IMG/VR virus record: IMGVR_UViG_3300030102_004528 | Coordinates: 1 to 38,389 of that record | DNA length: 38,389 nucleotides | Reading direction: 5' to 3' (one strand) | DNA from: a virus | In this document: positions 1 to 7,582 of the stretch, one piece after another | Position numbering within the stretch: position 1 is the stretch's first letter | How the letters are laid out: each line of letters begins with the position of its first letter | The notes under the pieces: model-generated | The model's input: only the letters and a program-made list of their open reading frames with translations | Told to the model about the DNA's origin: nothing | Database searches by the model: none | Program-made: the position numbers and the translations under genes

Positions 1-35
1 ATATTTATGTAATACTTAATTATATTTTTTTAAAA

Positions 36-428
36 TTAGTTATTCGACAAAAAATTTTCTATATTGTTCCAATCTTTAGTTATACTATATTTATTAAAAT
101 CTTCTGGTGTAACACCTTTAGCAAGAGTTTCACCATCTTTACTATGAAACAAATAAACATCTCTATCTTTTTTAACAAGTATAAATACTTTACCGCCATA
201 AAATTCGTATGATTTATGCCATGCAAGTTGTTCTATCGTAAGACCAACTTTAATTTTTGTCTTTCTTCTTTTAGGAGTTTTAACATATTTACCTTCAATC
301 CAACCACAATGACCACCATAAGTAACATAATGAACATCAGGGATCCCTCGTTCTATTTGTGTTTCAATTCTTTGTATAAAAAAATTTTTAAGTTTCTTTC
401 TGATCTGTGTCCAGAGTGTCTTTTCCAT
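36..428 (-). CDS. VRR-NUC / PD-(D/E)XK-like nuclease
   Basis: Small protein of 130 residues with the layout of phage PD-(D/E)XK nucleases of the VRR-NUC or Holliday-junction-resolvase kind. A GIPDV motif near residue 28 supplies the metal-binding Asp. It is followed by a strand ending in WIEGK (the E-x-K pair), a TIEQLAWH helix start and a GGKVFILVK strand. The usual E-L-K is E-G-K here. Such nucleases resolve branched DNA or degrade host DNA; which one applies here cannot be read from the sequence. The start lies inside the 3' end of the NAD synthetase gene (41-base overlap), so it is the last gene of the leftward operon in this window. Confidence 0.75.
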   Translation of the reverse strand: MEKTLWTQIRKKLKNFFIQRIETQIERGIPDVHYVTYGGHCGWIEGKYVKTPKRRKTKIKVGLTIEQLAWHKSYEFYGGKVFILVKKDRDVYLFHSKDGETLAKGVTPEDFNKYSITKDWNNIENFLSNN

Positions 429-1164
429 CGAATTTACATACAGGTATTGGTTTCATCTTATGCAAATTCTTCTTTCTAATTGCAAGATATTTTTCATAAC
501 CGACTTCATCTGGTCTTGTCATTAAATGTTCTATCTCTTTATAACTCATTCCTAATTGATCTGTATCTGTTCTACCGTCAGACCATAATCCATCTGTAGG
601 TTCAGCCATTTGTATTTCTTCTAAAATTCCTAATTCTTTTCCCATAGACCAAACTTGACTTTTATTACAATCAGCAATTGGAGATATATCAACACCACCA
701 TCCCCATATTTTGTATAAAATCCTACACCAAAATCCTCAACTTTATTTCCTGTGCCAACAACTATACCTGATGTACTTGCTGATATTTGATATAGAGTCA
801 TCATTCTTAATCTTGCTTTAGAATTAGCAAAACCTAAATCAGAAGTAAATTTTTTATCTTTCAAACTATTTTCAAAAGTAAGAAAAGGATATGTTAGATC
901 AATTTCAACATTATATGCGTTTTGAAATTTATTAGTTAACCATTGAGCATGTTTAATTGATAAATCATGATGCTCGGGTCTTTGAGATATTGGCATGGAA
1001 GCTACGAGTGTTTTTATTCCAGTACGTGCACACAATGTAGAAACTACTGATGAATCAATTCCACCAGAAACTCCTACAACTAAACAATTAGCTGGAGTAT
1101 CCATACTCTCAACATAGTCTTTTATCCAATCGGTTATTATCTTTACTCTGTCTTTTGCTTCCAT
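388..1164 (-). CDS. nadE: NH3-dependent NAD+ synthetase
   Basis: NAD synthetase (258 residues), which amidates nicotinate adenine dinucleotide to NAD+ using ATP and ammonia. The PP-loop SGGIDSS is at residues 33-39. Further family blocks are GTGNKVEDFGVGFYTKYGDGG and, later, PTDGLWSDGRTDTDQLG. The length fits the stand-alone synthetase domain; there is no glutaminase domain, so free ammonia or a host partner is needed. The start is supported by GGAG seven bases upstream. It overlaps the stop of the UDP-sugar dehydrogenase gene by 22 bases, so the two are co-translated. The neighbouring dehydrogenase uses NAD+, which makes cofactor supply one possible role; countering NAD-depleting host defences is another. 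Confidence 0.93.
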   Translation of the reverse strand: MEAKDRVKIITDWIKDYVESMDTPANCLVVGVSGGIDSSVVSTLCARTGIKTLVASMPISQRPEHHDLSIKHAQWLTNKFQNAYNVEIDLTYPFLTFENSLKDKKFTSDLGFANSKARLRMMTLYQISASTSGIVVGTGNKVEDFGVGFYTKYGDGGVDISPIADCNKSQVWSMGKELGILEEIQMAEPTDGLWSDGRTDTDQLGMSYKEIEHLMTRPDEVGYEKYLAIRKKNLHKMKPIPVCKFDGKDTLDTDQKET

Positions 1165-2423
1165 GTATTGTCTCCAATAGGTATATACTTTACATCATTT
1201 CCTAACTTTAGATACCTAAATGGATCAATCACAATTGAATTAGGATAGAAGTAAAACTGTTTAAATACTTCGTGTTTTGTTCCAATAAAAAATAATTGTG
1301 GTTTCGTTTCCCATTCCATTTCTTGAGAAATATCTTTTAAATCTTTTGTATCAACATATGGATCCCATATTTTAATTTTTTCTCCTCTTTCTTCTAAAAT
1401 GTTTTTCAACAATAAACTAGGACTACCAAGCGTTAAATTAGTTTCAGGTTTAAAACATTTACCTAAAATATTTATATCCATTTCAAATTTTTCAGAAATA
1501 ATTAAATCTGCTAACCAATCAGTTTGTTTTTCTCTTTGTCTCATAATATTGTCATACCAATTATGTGAAAGATTTAATTTTTGAGCTAAGTAACTAAGAG
1601 CTATATTATCACGAGGATGACAACCACCTCCATCTCCCATTCCACCATATAGATATTTGTCACTTATTAATCTTGTTGTGCATAAAGAAAAAGCTCTACT
1701 AATATCATCTATGTTTGTATTTGGTAAATTGTGGCAAGTTTCCATCAAAGTATTAATCATAGCAATTTTAGTTGAAATAAATGTATTATAAGCAACTTTA
1801 ATTAATTCTGCATTTTCAATTGTTGTATCAAATAAAGGAGCATTGTTTATTGTTTTATAAAATTCTTTTGCTTTCTCTAATGCATTGATATCATCAACAC
1901 CAAATAAATTTATTTCAGCATTTAAAAAATCGTCAATTGTAGTACCCATAGCAATAAAATATGGATTATAACAAAGTTTTAAATGTTTGCCTAAAATTGG
2001 TTTAATATGTTTTGTAATAGTACCAGGAAGGACAGTAGATATAATAACAACAACTTTATCTTTACCTTGTTTTTCGATTTCTTCATTTAATTCTTTTATT
2101 CCTTTCTTTAAATATTCATAGTTAAAATCTTTTCTTTCTTCTGGTATTCTTGTTATACCTTCATATTTTTCTTCATGAGGTGTTTGAATTGGAACAAAAA
2201 TTATATCAGAATCAGAAACTATTTGCTCAACATTTTTTATTTCAATTTTAGAATTATTTAGTAGTTCTTGAGCACCTTTTTCTTTATAATTGAGTGTTTT
2301 AAATCTTATATTTCTTAATGTAATATCATTTATATCTGTACCAAAAACAGTATGTCCTTTACTTTCTACTGCTAGTGCAACAGGTAAACCTAATTTTCCT
2401 AGTCCTAAGAATCCTATTTTCAT
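1143..2423 (-). CDS. UDP-glucose / UDP-sugar 6-dehydrogenase
   Basis: Member of the UDP-glucose / GDP-mannose / UDP-ManNAc dehydrogenase family, 426 residues, full length. These enzymes oxidise C6 of a nucleotide sugar to the uronate with two NAD+. The N-terminal Rossmann motif GFLGLGKLGLP is at residues 4-14. The central domain has ELIKVAYNTF (Lys209, Asn213) and the catalytic Cys268 in GGGCHPRD. The C-terminal UDP-binding domain starts around NILGKCFKPETN. The exact sugar cannot be decided. In the same operon is a beta-glucosyltransferase-like gene, so this enzyme may supply an oxidised UDP-sugar donor (UDP-glucuronate, also a precursor of UDP-pentoses) for DNA or virion decoration. It starts three bases after the polymerase stop. 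Confidence 0.88.
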   Translation of the reverse strand: MKIGFLGLGKLGLPVALAVESKGHTVFGTDINDITLRNIRFKTLNYKEKGAQELLNNSKIEIKNVEQIVSDSDIIFVPIQTPHEEKYEGITRIPEERKDFNYEYLKKGIKELNEEIEKQGKDKVVVIISTVLPGTITKHIKPILGKHLKLCYNPYFIAMGTTIDDFLNAEINLFGVDDINALEKAKEFYKTINNAPLFDTTIENAELIKVAYNTFISTKIAMINTLMETCHNLPNTNIDDISRAFSLCTTRLISDKYLYGGMGDGGGCHPRDNIALSYLAQKLNLSHNWYDNIMRQREKQTDWLADLIISEKFEMDINILGKCFKPETNLTLGSPSLLLKNILEERGEKIKIWDPYVDTKDLKDISQEMEWETKPQLFFIGTKHEVFKQFYFYPNSIVIDPFRYLKLGNDVKYIPIGDNTWKQKTE

Positions 2424-2426
2424 AAT

Positions 2427-4280
2427 TCATTTTGCTGTACCCCAATTACTTCCTTTCTCAACATCTACTTCTAAAGGTACACTTATTTCTACACAATTTT
2501 TCATAATATGTATAGCTTCATTTAAACATTTTTGTTGTAATTTATCAACAGAAAAATCTAATTCATCATGTATAGTTAATTTTAAATCAATATAATCTAA
2601 ATATCCATCTTCCCATATTTTTAACATTGCTGCTTTTGTAATATCTGCAGAGCTACCTTGTATCAAAGCATTTAAAGCAGTATGAGTATAAGCTCTTTTT
2701 AATTCTTGTTTATGATATTTAGTTGATGCTTCTGATAATGGATATGCTTTTTGTCCCCACTCATCTCTTGGTTCCCATAAATCAAATCTTCTTTTTCTAC
2801 CTAATAAAGTTTTTATGTAACCTCTGGTGCTTGCAACATGAGATACTTGTCTTGATAATTCTTTAACAAATGGTACTTTACCATGATAATTATTAAATAA
2901 TTCATAAGCTTGATCTAATTCTAAACCTAATTCAGCAGCAAGTTTTTTATTTCCCATACCATAAAATAAACCTAAATTAATAGTTTTGGCTTGTTTTCTA
3001 GGTATACCAGCCATTTTAGCTACCATAGAATGAAAGTCTGTTTTAGGATTATTTAGATATTCTTTTTGTAATGACATTGCTGTATCCATTAATTTTAGAC
3101 TAGCATAATGTACTAACACTCTTGGTTCTTGTTGTGCATAATCACAAGCTACCCAATCGTGATTTTCTTCTGGTAAAAACAAACTTCTGATCATCGGACC
3201 AAGTTCTGGATCTCTCGCAGGCACTTGTTGTAGATTAGGATATTGAGAGCTAAATCTACCTGTAACAGTACCCATAGGATTAAAGCTACAATATATTCTT
3301 CCATTCTTAGCTTTATCTAGAATCATGTTTTTAATAAATGTATTTCTAATCTTGTCTAACTTTCTTATTTGTAATATAGTTTTAGAAACGTCATCAATTT
3401 GAGTTTCCAACCAACTCGCAGTGAAACTCGGAGTTCCTTTTGCGGTGTGGTTATACTGAATCGAATTATTATCATATGCTTGTTTTAGTGAAGCATTTGC
3501 CCATACATTAACTTCACTTCCTCCAAGTCTATTTAGTATTGATTGATGATCTTGTTGTTTTTTTTCTAATTCGTCATACAATTCTTCTGCTCTAGAAATG
3601 TTTACTCGTACTCCACCTTTTCGCATATGAAATAATAAAGGTATTAATCTTGATTCAAATACAACAATACTTTGTACTTGTTCTCTTTCAATTCTTGGCT
3701 GTTGTTTTAGAAAAATATCTAAAGTCAATTTTGCATCTGCTTTAGCATACTCAGCAACTTCGTTTGCGTGTAATCTCCACAAGCTTTCTTTTACTTTAGC
3801 ACGCTTTCCAAACTTAGCGATCACTGCAGTTTCTAATTCAACTTCATACTTAGATTTTCTCAAATAAAATTTGGCAAGTGAATCTAAAGAATACTTTAAT
3901 TTATTTTCATCTAATAAATGTTCAATAGTTTGAATATCGAAAATCCTATGATACTTACTAAGGGTAAGTCTATTATCCAGTGAATAAAGCCACTCTACGT
4001 CATACATTGCGTTAGCAAATACCATTGAAATACGTTTTTCTTCACATCTGTTATAAATGTATTTAATAAATCTAATTACTTTTTCTTTGTCTAAATTACC
4101 TCCGCCTTGATGACCGATAGGATAATATTCATTTAAACCTGTATCTGTTGCAATAGATATGCCTGCTACGTGACCATCTTTTCTAAAACCTCCAGGTCCA
4201 TGTGTCTTTAGTTTAGGATCATGTGTTTCTGTATCTATAGCAATATAAGTTGCTGTATCTATTTTATTTAAATTAAACAT
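2427..4280 (-). CDS. Family A DNA polymerase with 3'-5' exonuclease
   Basis: T7-like replicative polymerase of 617 residues without a 5'-3' exonuclease domain. The DEDDy proofreading domain is intact: AIDTETHDP (ExoI), NAMYDVEWL (ExoII) and YAKADAKLT (ExoIII with Tyr). Polymerase motif A reads DYAQQEPRV, motif B RKQAKTINLGLFYG and motif C IHDELDFSV, so the catalytic Asp residues and the motif B Arg and Lys are present. The residue matching E. coli Pol I Phe762 is Leu. The start chosen is the ATG at 4280, which overlaps the upstream deaminase stop as TAATG. The reading frame is open a further 22 codons upstream, but that stretch lies inside the deaminase gene. The gene is embedded in a nucleotide-modification operon. 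Confidence 0.96.
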   Translation of the reverse strand: MFNLNKIDTATYIAIDTETHDPKLKTHGPGGFRKDGHVAGISIATDTGLNEYYPIGHQGGGNLDKEKVIRFIKYIYNRCEEKRISMVFANAMYDVEWLYSLDNRLTLSKYHRIFDIQTIEHLLDENKLKYSLDSLAKFYLRKSKYEVELETAVIAKFGKRAKVKESLWRLHANEVAEYAKADAKLTLDIFLKQQPRIEREQVQSIVVFESRLIPLLFHMRKGGVRVNISRAEELYDELEKKQQDHQSILNRLGGSEVNVWANASLKQAYDNNSIQYNHTAKGTPSFTASWLETQIDDVSKTILQIRKLDKIRNTFIKNMILDKAKNGRIYCSFNPMGTVTGRFSSQYPNLQQVPARDPELGPMIRSLFLPEENHDWVACDYAQQEPRVLVHYASLKLMDTAMSLQKEYLNNPKTDFHSMVAKMAGIPRKQAKTINLGLFYGMGNKKLAAELGLELDQAYELFNNYHGKVPFVKELSRQVSHVASTRGYIKTLLGRKRRFDLWEPRDEWGQKAYPLSEASTKYHKQELKRAYTHTALNALIQGSSADITKAAMLKIWEDGYLDYIDLKLTIHDELDFSVDKLQQKCLNEAIHIMKNCVEISVPLEVDVEKGSNWGTAK

Positions 4281-4744
4281 TAGTTTGTCTTTCCTATTAA
4301 ATATTTTAAATTTATATATGTATAATTTCTTTGAGACTTTTCCCACAATTCTCTAGCTTTAGTATGAACATATCTTTCTCCAAAAATTATTTGATTAGCG
4401 GATGTATTTAAAAGAAGTTTTATACAATGAATACAAGGTTCTAATGTAGTATAAACTCTATCAATGTCATAAACATCTTTACATTGTAGTAATGCATTTT
4501 GCTCTGCATGTATTGCTTCGCACTTATCTAAATCTTTTCCACTTTCAGAAGTAGAACCAGAACACGGATTATCTATGCAATGTTCAAATCCAGAAGGATT
4601 ACCATTATATCCTGTAGCTATCACATGATTTTTTTTATTTACAAATACACAACCAACTTTTCTCCTAGCACAAGTTCCTCTTTCAGAAACTAATTTAGCC
4701 ATTCTTAAAAAATAAAAATCTGCTGGTGGTCTATAATTATCCAT
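4280..4744 (-). CDS. dCMP deaminase
   Basis: Deoxycytidylate deaminase of 154 residues (ComEB / T4 cd type), converting dCMP to dUMP. The zinc site is visible as HAE at residues 79-81 and PCIHC at 103-107. An extra Cys/His-rich insertion (EHCIDNPCSG) before it is typical of dCMP deaminases with a second zinc. The ATG at 4744 was preferred to an earlier in-frame start at 4780 because the protein then begins with the family-typical RPPADFYFLRMA and overlaps the preceding gene by only 8 bases. It is coupled to the polymerase by TAATG. T4 pairs the same enzyme with dCMP hydroxymethylase in its dNTP-synthesis complex. Confidence 0.92.
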   Translation of the reverse strand: MDNYRPPADFYFLRMAKLVSERGTCARRKVGCVFVNKKNHVIATGYNGNPSGFEHCIDNPCSGSTSESGKDLDKCEAIHAEQNALLQCKDVYDIDRVYTTLEPCIHCIKLLLNTSANQIIFGERYVHTKARELWEKSQRNYTYINLKYLIGKTN

Positions 4745-5573
4745 AAAGAAGGTAATTAAGCCTTTCTGATAACATACCATTAGGTCTTATCTCTGTACCT
4801 TCTAAATCTGCCATTTCTTCTAAAATTTTAATAAATTTTAAAGGTCTATCTTTATATTTATCAATAAGATTATTTAAAGAAATTTCAGATTTATCATCAA
4901 AATGAGATGTAAAAACACTATCTAATTTTTTGTAATCAGTTTCATAAATATGTCTACTACCGGCTTGAATAGTTAATTCACCTAATTTACATTTAACTCC
5001 TAATTTATTTAAATGTAATGCAATAAAAAAAGATATAGCACTAAAATTAAAAGTATCATATGGTACACCTAACCAAGCATCGTTACTTCTCATATTAGCA
5101 ATAGTATGTAACCATAATTCATCGCTTGCTTCTCTTAAAAAAAATTGTAAAGTAAGTGTACATGGAATATCTTTACTTGATCTAGGATTTTCTCTCCATA
5201 TACTAATTACTGCTTGTCTACTATCTTGATCAGTGATTAATGTCTTAACTACATAACCCCATTGAGTAATTATTTTAGGTCCATATGCACCAAAAAAAGT
5301 TTCACCATCGTCACTAAATCTTGTAATTCCTCCTACATATTTACTTACGCTTTCTACATCGTTCTTACCTTGAAGCATCCATGTAGCTTCACCAAACATA
5401 AATGGATAAGATAGTTTTCTTTCTGGTAAAGTAATAATAGGATCATCCATATCAACTTTCCAAGTATGATTTATTTTTTCGCTTATTTTTAAATCTCTTG
5501 GTTTACAAATAAAATCTGGTTGACGATACACGTCCCATAACATTTTTTTATAATTTAAATTTATATCTTTCAT
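4737..5573 (-). CDS. ThyA-family dCMP hydroxymethylase (or thymidylate synthase)
   Basis: Thymidylate-synthase-fold enzyme, 278 residues. The catalytic Cys138 is in IPCTLTLQF, the phosphate-binding segment is DSRQAV at 117-122, and RSND is at 162-165. The key point is residue 173: the block reads RSNDAWLGVPYD, with Asp where thymidylate synthases have Asn (E. coli Asn177, L. casei Asn229). T4 dCMP hydroxymethylase has Asp179 at this place, and CT-T-Q after the catalytic Cys and NMRSND also look T4-like rather than TS-like. It probably acts on dCMP to give 5-hydroxymethyl-dCMP; methylation of dCMP, or ordinary dTMP synthesis, is not excluded. Coupled by TAATG to the kinase-like gene upstream. 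Confidence 0.85.
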   Translation of the reverse strand: MKDINLNYKKMLWDVYRQPDFICKPRDLKISEKINHTWKVDMDDPIITLPERKLSYPFMFGEATWMLQGKNDVESVSKYVGGITRFSDDGETFFGAYGPKIITQWGYVVKTLITDQDSRQAVISIWRENPRSSKDIPCTLTLQFFLREASDELWLHTIANMRSNDAWLGVPYDTFNFSAISFFIALHLNKLGVKCKLGELTIQAGSRHIYETDYKKLDSVFTSHFDDKSEISLNNLIDKYKDRPLKFIKILEEMADLEGTEIRPNGMLSERLNYLLYG

Positions 5574-6130
5574 TAATTTATTATCCTATCTATAAATTCG
5601 TCCATTTTATGTCCATCTTTATAAAAATCATATCTTATGAAATCGGCTCTTTCTTTAAGAGGAGACAATGATCCAATAAAATTTTTACTTTCCATTCTTG
5701 AATACCAAGCGTGATAATAACCATCTATGACTTTATCAATATCCCAATATTCTTCATTTCTTTTAGTCCTGTTTATTCTATGATTTTCTTTTACTTGTGT
5801 TTTATCTTCTGGTATACACCAAATATATTTTGCATTTCTTTCTTTTAATTTATTATACAAATATCTAGGATTATAACTAGGTCCTTTACTTCTAATATAA
5901 GAATAAAATTGTTCACTAGGCCAATGTCTATCTAATAAAACTAACTTACCTATCATTTGTTTTTTTATAGCCATTCTTGCAGTGGCTGTATGCCATAATA
6001 ACATATTCTTATGCACTCTTAAATGCATGTAAAAATTATTCTTAAATCTTCTTCTGATTCTATCAATAAGTGTAGTTTTACCTACACCATCTGGTCCTTC
6101 TACAATTAAGATTTTTCCTCTAATAAACAT
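5573..6130 (-). CDS. Thymidylate kinase-like (deoxy)nucleoside monophosphate kinase
   Basis: P-loop kinase of 185 residues with the thymidylate-kinase layout: Walker A GPDGVGKTT at residues 12-20, a DRH motif at 67-69 inside LLDRHWPSEQFYS, and an Arg-rich lid-like segment (NHRINRTKRNEEYW). It should phosphorylate a deoxynucleoside monophosphate. Between a dCMP-hydroxymethylase-like gene and a glycosyltransferase gene, its substrate may be 5-hydroxymethyl-dCMP (the job of T4 gp1) or dTMP; the sequence does not decide. Its start overlaps the end of the glycosyltransferase gene by 25 bases, and its stop forms TAATG with the next start. Confidence 0.82.
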   Translation of the reverse strand: MFIRGKILIVEGPDGVGKTTLIDRIRRRFKNNFYMHLRVHKNMLLWHTATARMAIKKQMIGKLVLLDRHWPSEQFYSYIRSKGPSYNPRYLYNKLKERNAKYIWCIPEDKTQVKENHRINRTKRNEEYWDIDKVIDGYYHAWYSRMESKNFIGSLSPLKERADFIRYDFYKDGHKMDEFIDRIIN

Positions 6131-7152
6131 CTAAAAAATTCTTTCGTTCTTTCTCTATTCCAAAATTTAGTTTTTAAAACATCCATATGTTCTCTTGAAA
6201 TATTTAATAATTCTTCTTTATTAGAATTTTCTATTTTATTTAAATCAGAAGTTAAACCTAAAATTTTAGCTTCTTCAGGATGAGCATAAACTATACATTT
6301 AGCATCTAATGCCATTTTGTATCTTACTCTCCACCAGCCTGATCCTTTAGCTGTATGATAATGTGGTGGACTTATTATTCCCCATACTTTTCTATATTCT
6401 TGAAACATTTCATGTTCTTTTAATCGTGTTTGACCTTCTCTTTGATTTCCAAAAGTTTTAATTCTCCATTTAAAATTTTGACCATTTAGCCAACCTTGTT
6501 TACTTACAAGACTAGCACAAATCCAAGCATTTTCTTTTATTCCATCATTAGGTGCAAAATTATTTAATAAATCTTCTTGATTATCAGGACTTTTTAAATA
6601 TGTATCTGTATAAGCAGAAGGATCCCAATTAATTATTTCTTTTGCTTTCATACCTAATTCTTCGTAATTACCACCGTCATAAGCTGGAATTAACAATTTA
6701 TGAGGCCATTCTTTATGAGCAAAATGATCTACTAAATCCTCTATTTCTTTTTTAAATGGTTGAGCCTCGTCCCAATATACTTTACCTACAGGATTTCCGG
6801 CTTTAGAAAGTTTTTTCCATATTCTCCAATGACCATTACTAAATGTTCTAAATCCACTTACTGAATCTTTTGTTTGCCAGTCATCAATAGAAACTATTGC
6901 ATCAGGTCTTTTTATAATTGTATATGCTGCACCGTACCAATATCTTGCTGAAAGACTATTAGGTCCGAATACATAAACAAAAACTTTATCATACATTGAT
7001 ACATCTTCTCCCGGGACAATAGCTTTTTGAGTTACTTCATGTCCTAATTCTTCTAAAACTTTTGGTAAAATTCTTGCTGATGTAGCAATATTTAATGGTG
7101 ATCTAGCTGTACCAATTGATAAAGCATTAAATCCTGTTACTAATATCTTCAT
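6106..7152 (-). CDS. GT-B glycosyltransferase resembling T4 DNA beta-glucosyltransferase
   Basis: Protein of 348 residues, almost the length of T4 beta-glucosyltransferase (351). From memory of that protein, matching blocks in the same order are the N-terminal MKILVTG strand, an IDD at 89-91 near T4 catalytic Asp100, FGNQREGQTR at 235-244 (T4 FGNAREKQFK), and RVRYKMALDA at 275-284 (T4 RVWETMASDA, containing UDP-binding Arg269). The T4 Glu272 position is Tyr here. A role in transferring a sugar to 5-hydroxymethylcytosine in DNA fits the neighbours. Another acceptor or sugar is possible, and the match needs a profile search. It overlaps the MazG-like gene by 26 bases. Confidence 0.68.
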   Translation of the reverse strand: MKILVTGFNALSIGTARSPLNIATSARILPKVLEELGHEVTQKAIVPGEDVSMYDKVFVYVFGPNSLSARYWYGAAYTIIKRPDAIVSIDDWQTKDSVSGFRTFSNGHWRIWKKLSKAGNPVGKVYWDEAQPFKKEIEDLVDHFAHKEWPHKLLIPAYDGGNYEELGMKAKEIINWDPSAYTDTYLKSPDNQEDLLNNFAPNDGIKENAWICASLVSKQGWLNGQNFKWRIKTFGNQREGQTRLKEHEMFQEYRKVWGIISPPHYHTAKGSGWWRVRYKMALDAKCIVYAHPEEAKILGLTSDLNKIENSNKEELLNISREHMDVLKTKFWNRERTKEFFRCLLEEKS

Positions 7153-7582
7153 TTTGTTTTTCCCTTTCTTCTTCTATAATTTGTTCAATATCTGGTGCAG
7201 TCCAACCTTTAGGTTTGACTACATCAAATGATGTACCTCGTTTTTTAGATTTGCTTTTAGTTCTTATCTTACTCATATTTGCTTTCTGTACCGCATCCCA
7301 TGCTTTATTAAAAGGTAAGTTAAAAAGCCATGCTGTACCTAAAGCAATATAAACTATATCTACAAGAGCATCTAAAGCTCCTGCTGCATCTTTTTTAGTA
7401 ATTGCTTGAGTATATTCTGCTAATTCTTCCATTAAAAAAGATGTTCTAAAATTTACGAGTTCATTATTATCAGGTATTCCTACCTTTTCGTTTTTTTCAA
7501 ATTTATATTTTTTATGAAAAGCATCAATATCTCTTATTAGTGTATCTTTATCCATATCTTCAAACATACCAGAATTTGTCAT
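7127..7582 (-). CDS. MazG-like all-alpha NTP pyrophosphohydrolase
   Basis: All-alpha NTP pyrophosphatase (MazG / PRA-PH group), 151 residues. The metal-binding signature is EELAEY at 52-57 followed by DALVDIVY with Asp71 and Asp75. The tail KKRGTSFDVVKPKGWTAPDI is shared by phage members of the group. Substrate is unknown. Such enzymes hydrolyse dNTPs or alarmones, and the T4 dCTPase/dUTPase gp56 belongs to the same broad superfamily, so a dCTPase supplying dCMP to the hydroxymethylase is attractive here. The ATG overlaps the upstream methyltransferase stop as TAATG, which supports this start over the internal Met6 or Met10. Confidence 0.85.
   Translation of the reverse strand: MTNSGMFEDMDKDTLIRDIDAFHKKYKFEKNEKVGIPDNNELVNFRTSFLMEELAEYTQAITKKDAAGALDALVDIVYIALGTAWLFNLPFNKAWDAVQKANMSKIRTKSKSKKRGTSFDVVKPKGWTAPDIEQIIEEEREKQNEDISNRI

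Noticed and set aside
1-35. Possible terminator at the left edge
   Set aside because: Only an A/T-rich run is seen, with no stem of useful length before it; the transcript probably continues beyond the window.
2290-2595. 101-codon plus-strand frame across the end of the polymerase and start of the dehydrogenase
   Set aside because: It is antisense to two well-supported genes with intact motifs, and its translation is a Ser/Phe/Pro-rich shadow without family features.
4737-5573. Plain thymidylate synthase as the only reading
   Set aside because: The Asn that fixes dUMP is Asp here and other blocks look T4 gp42-like, so a dCMP-specific enzyme is preferred, though not proven.
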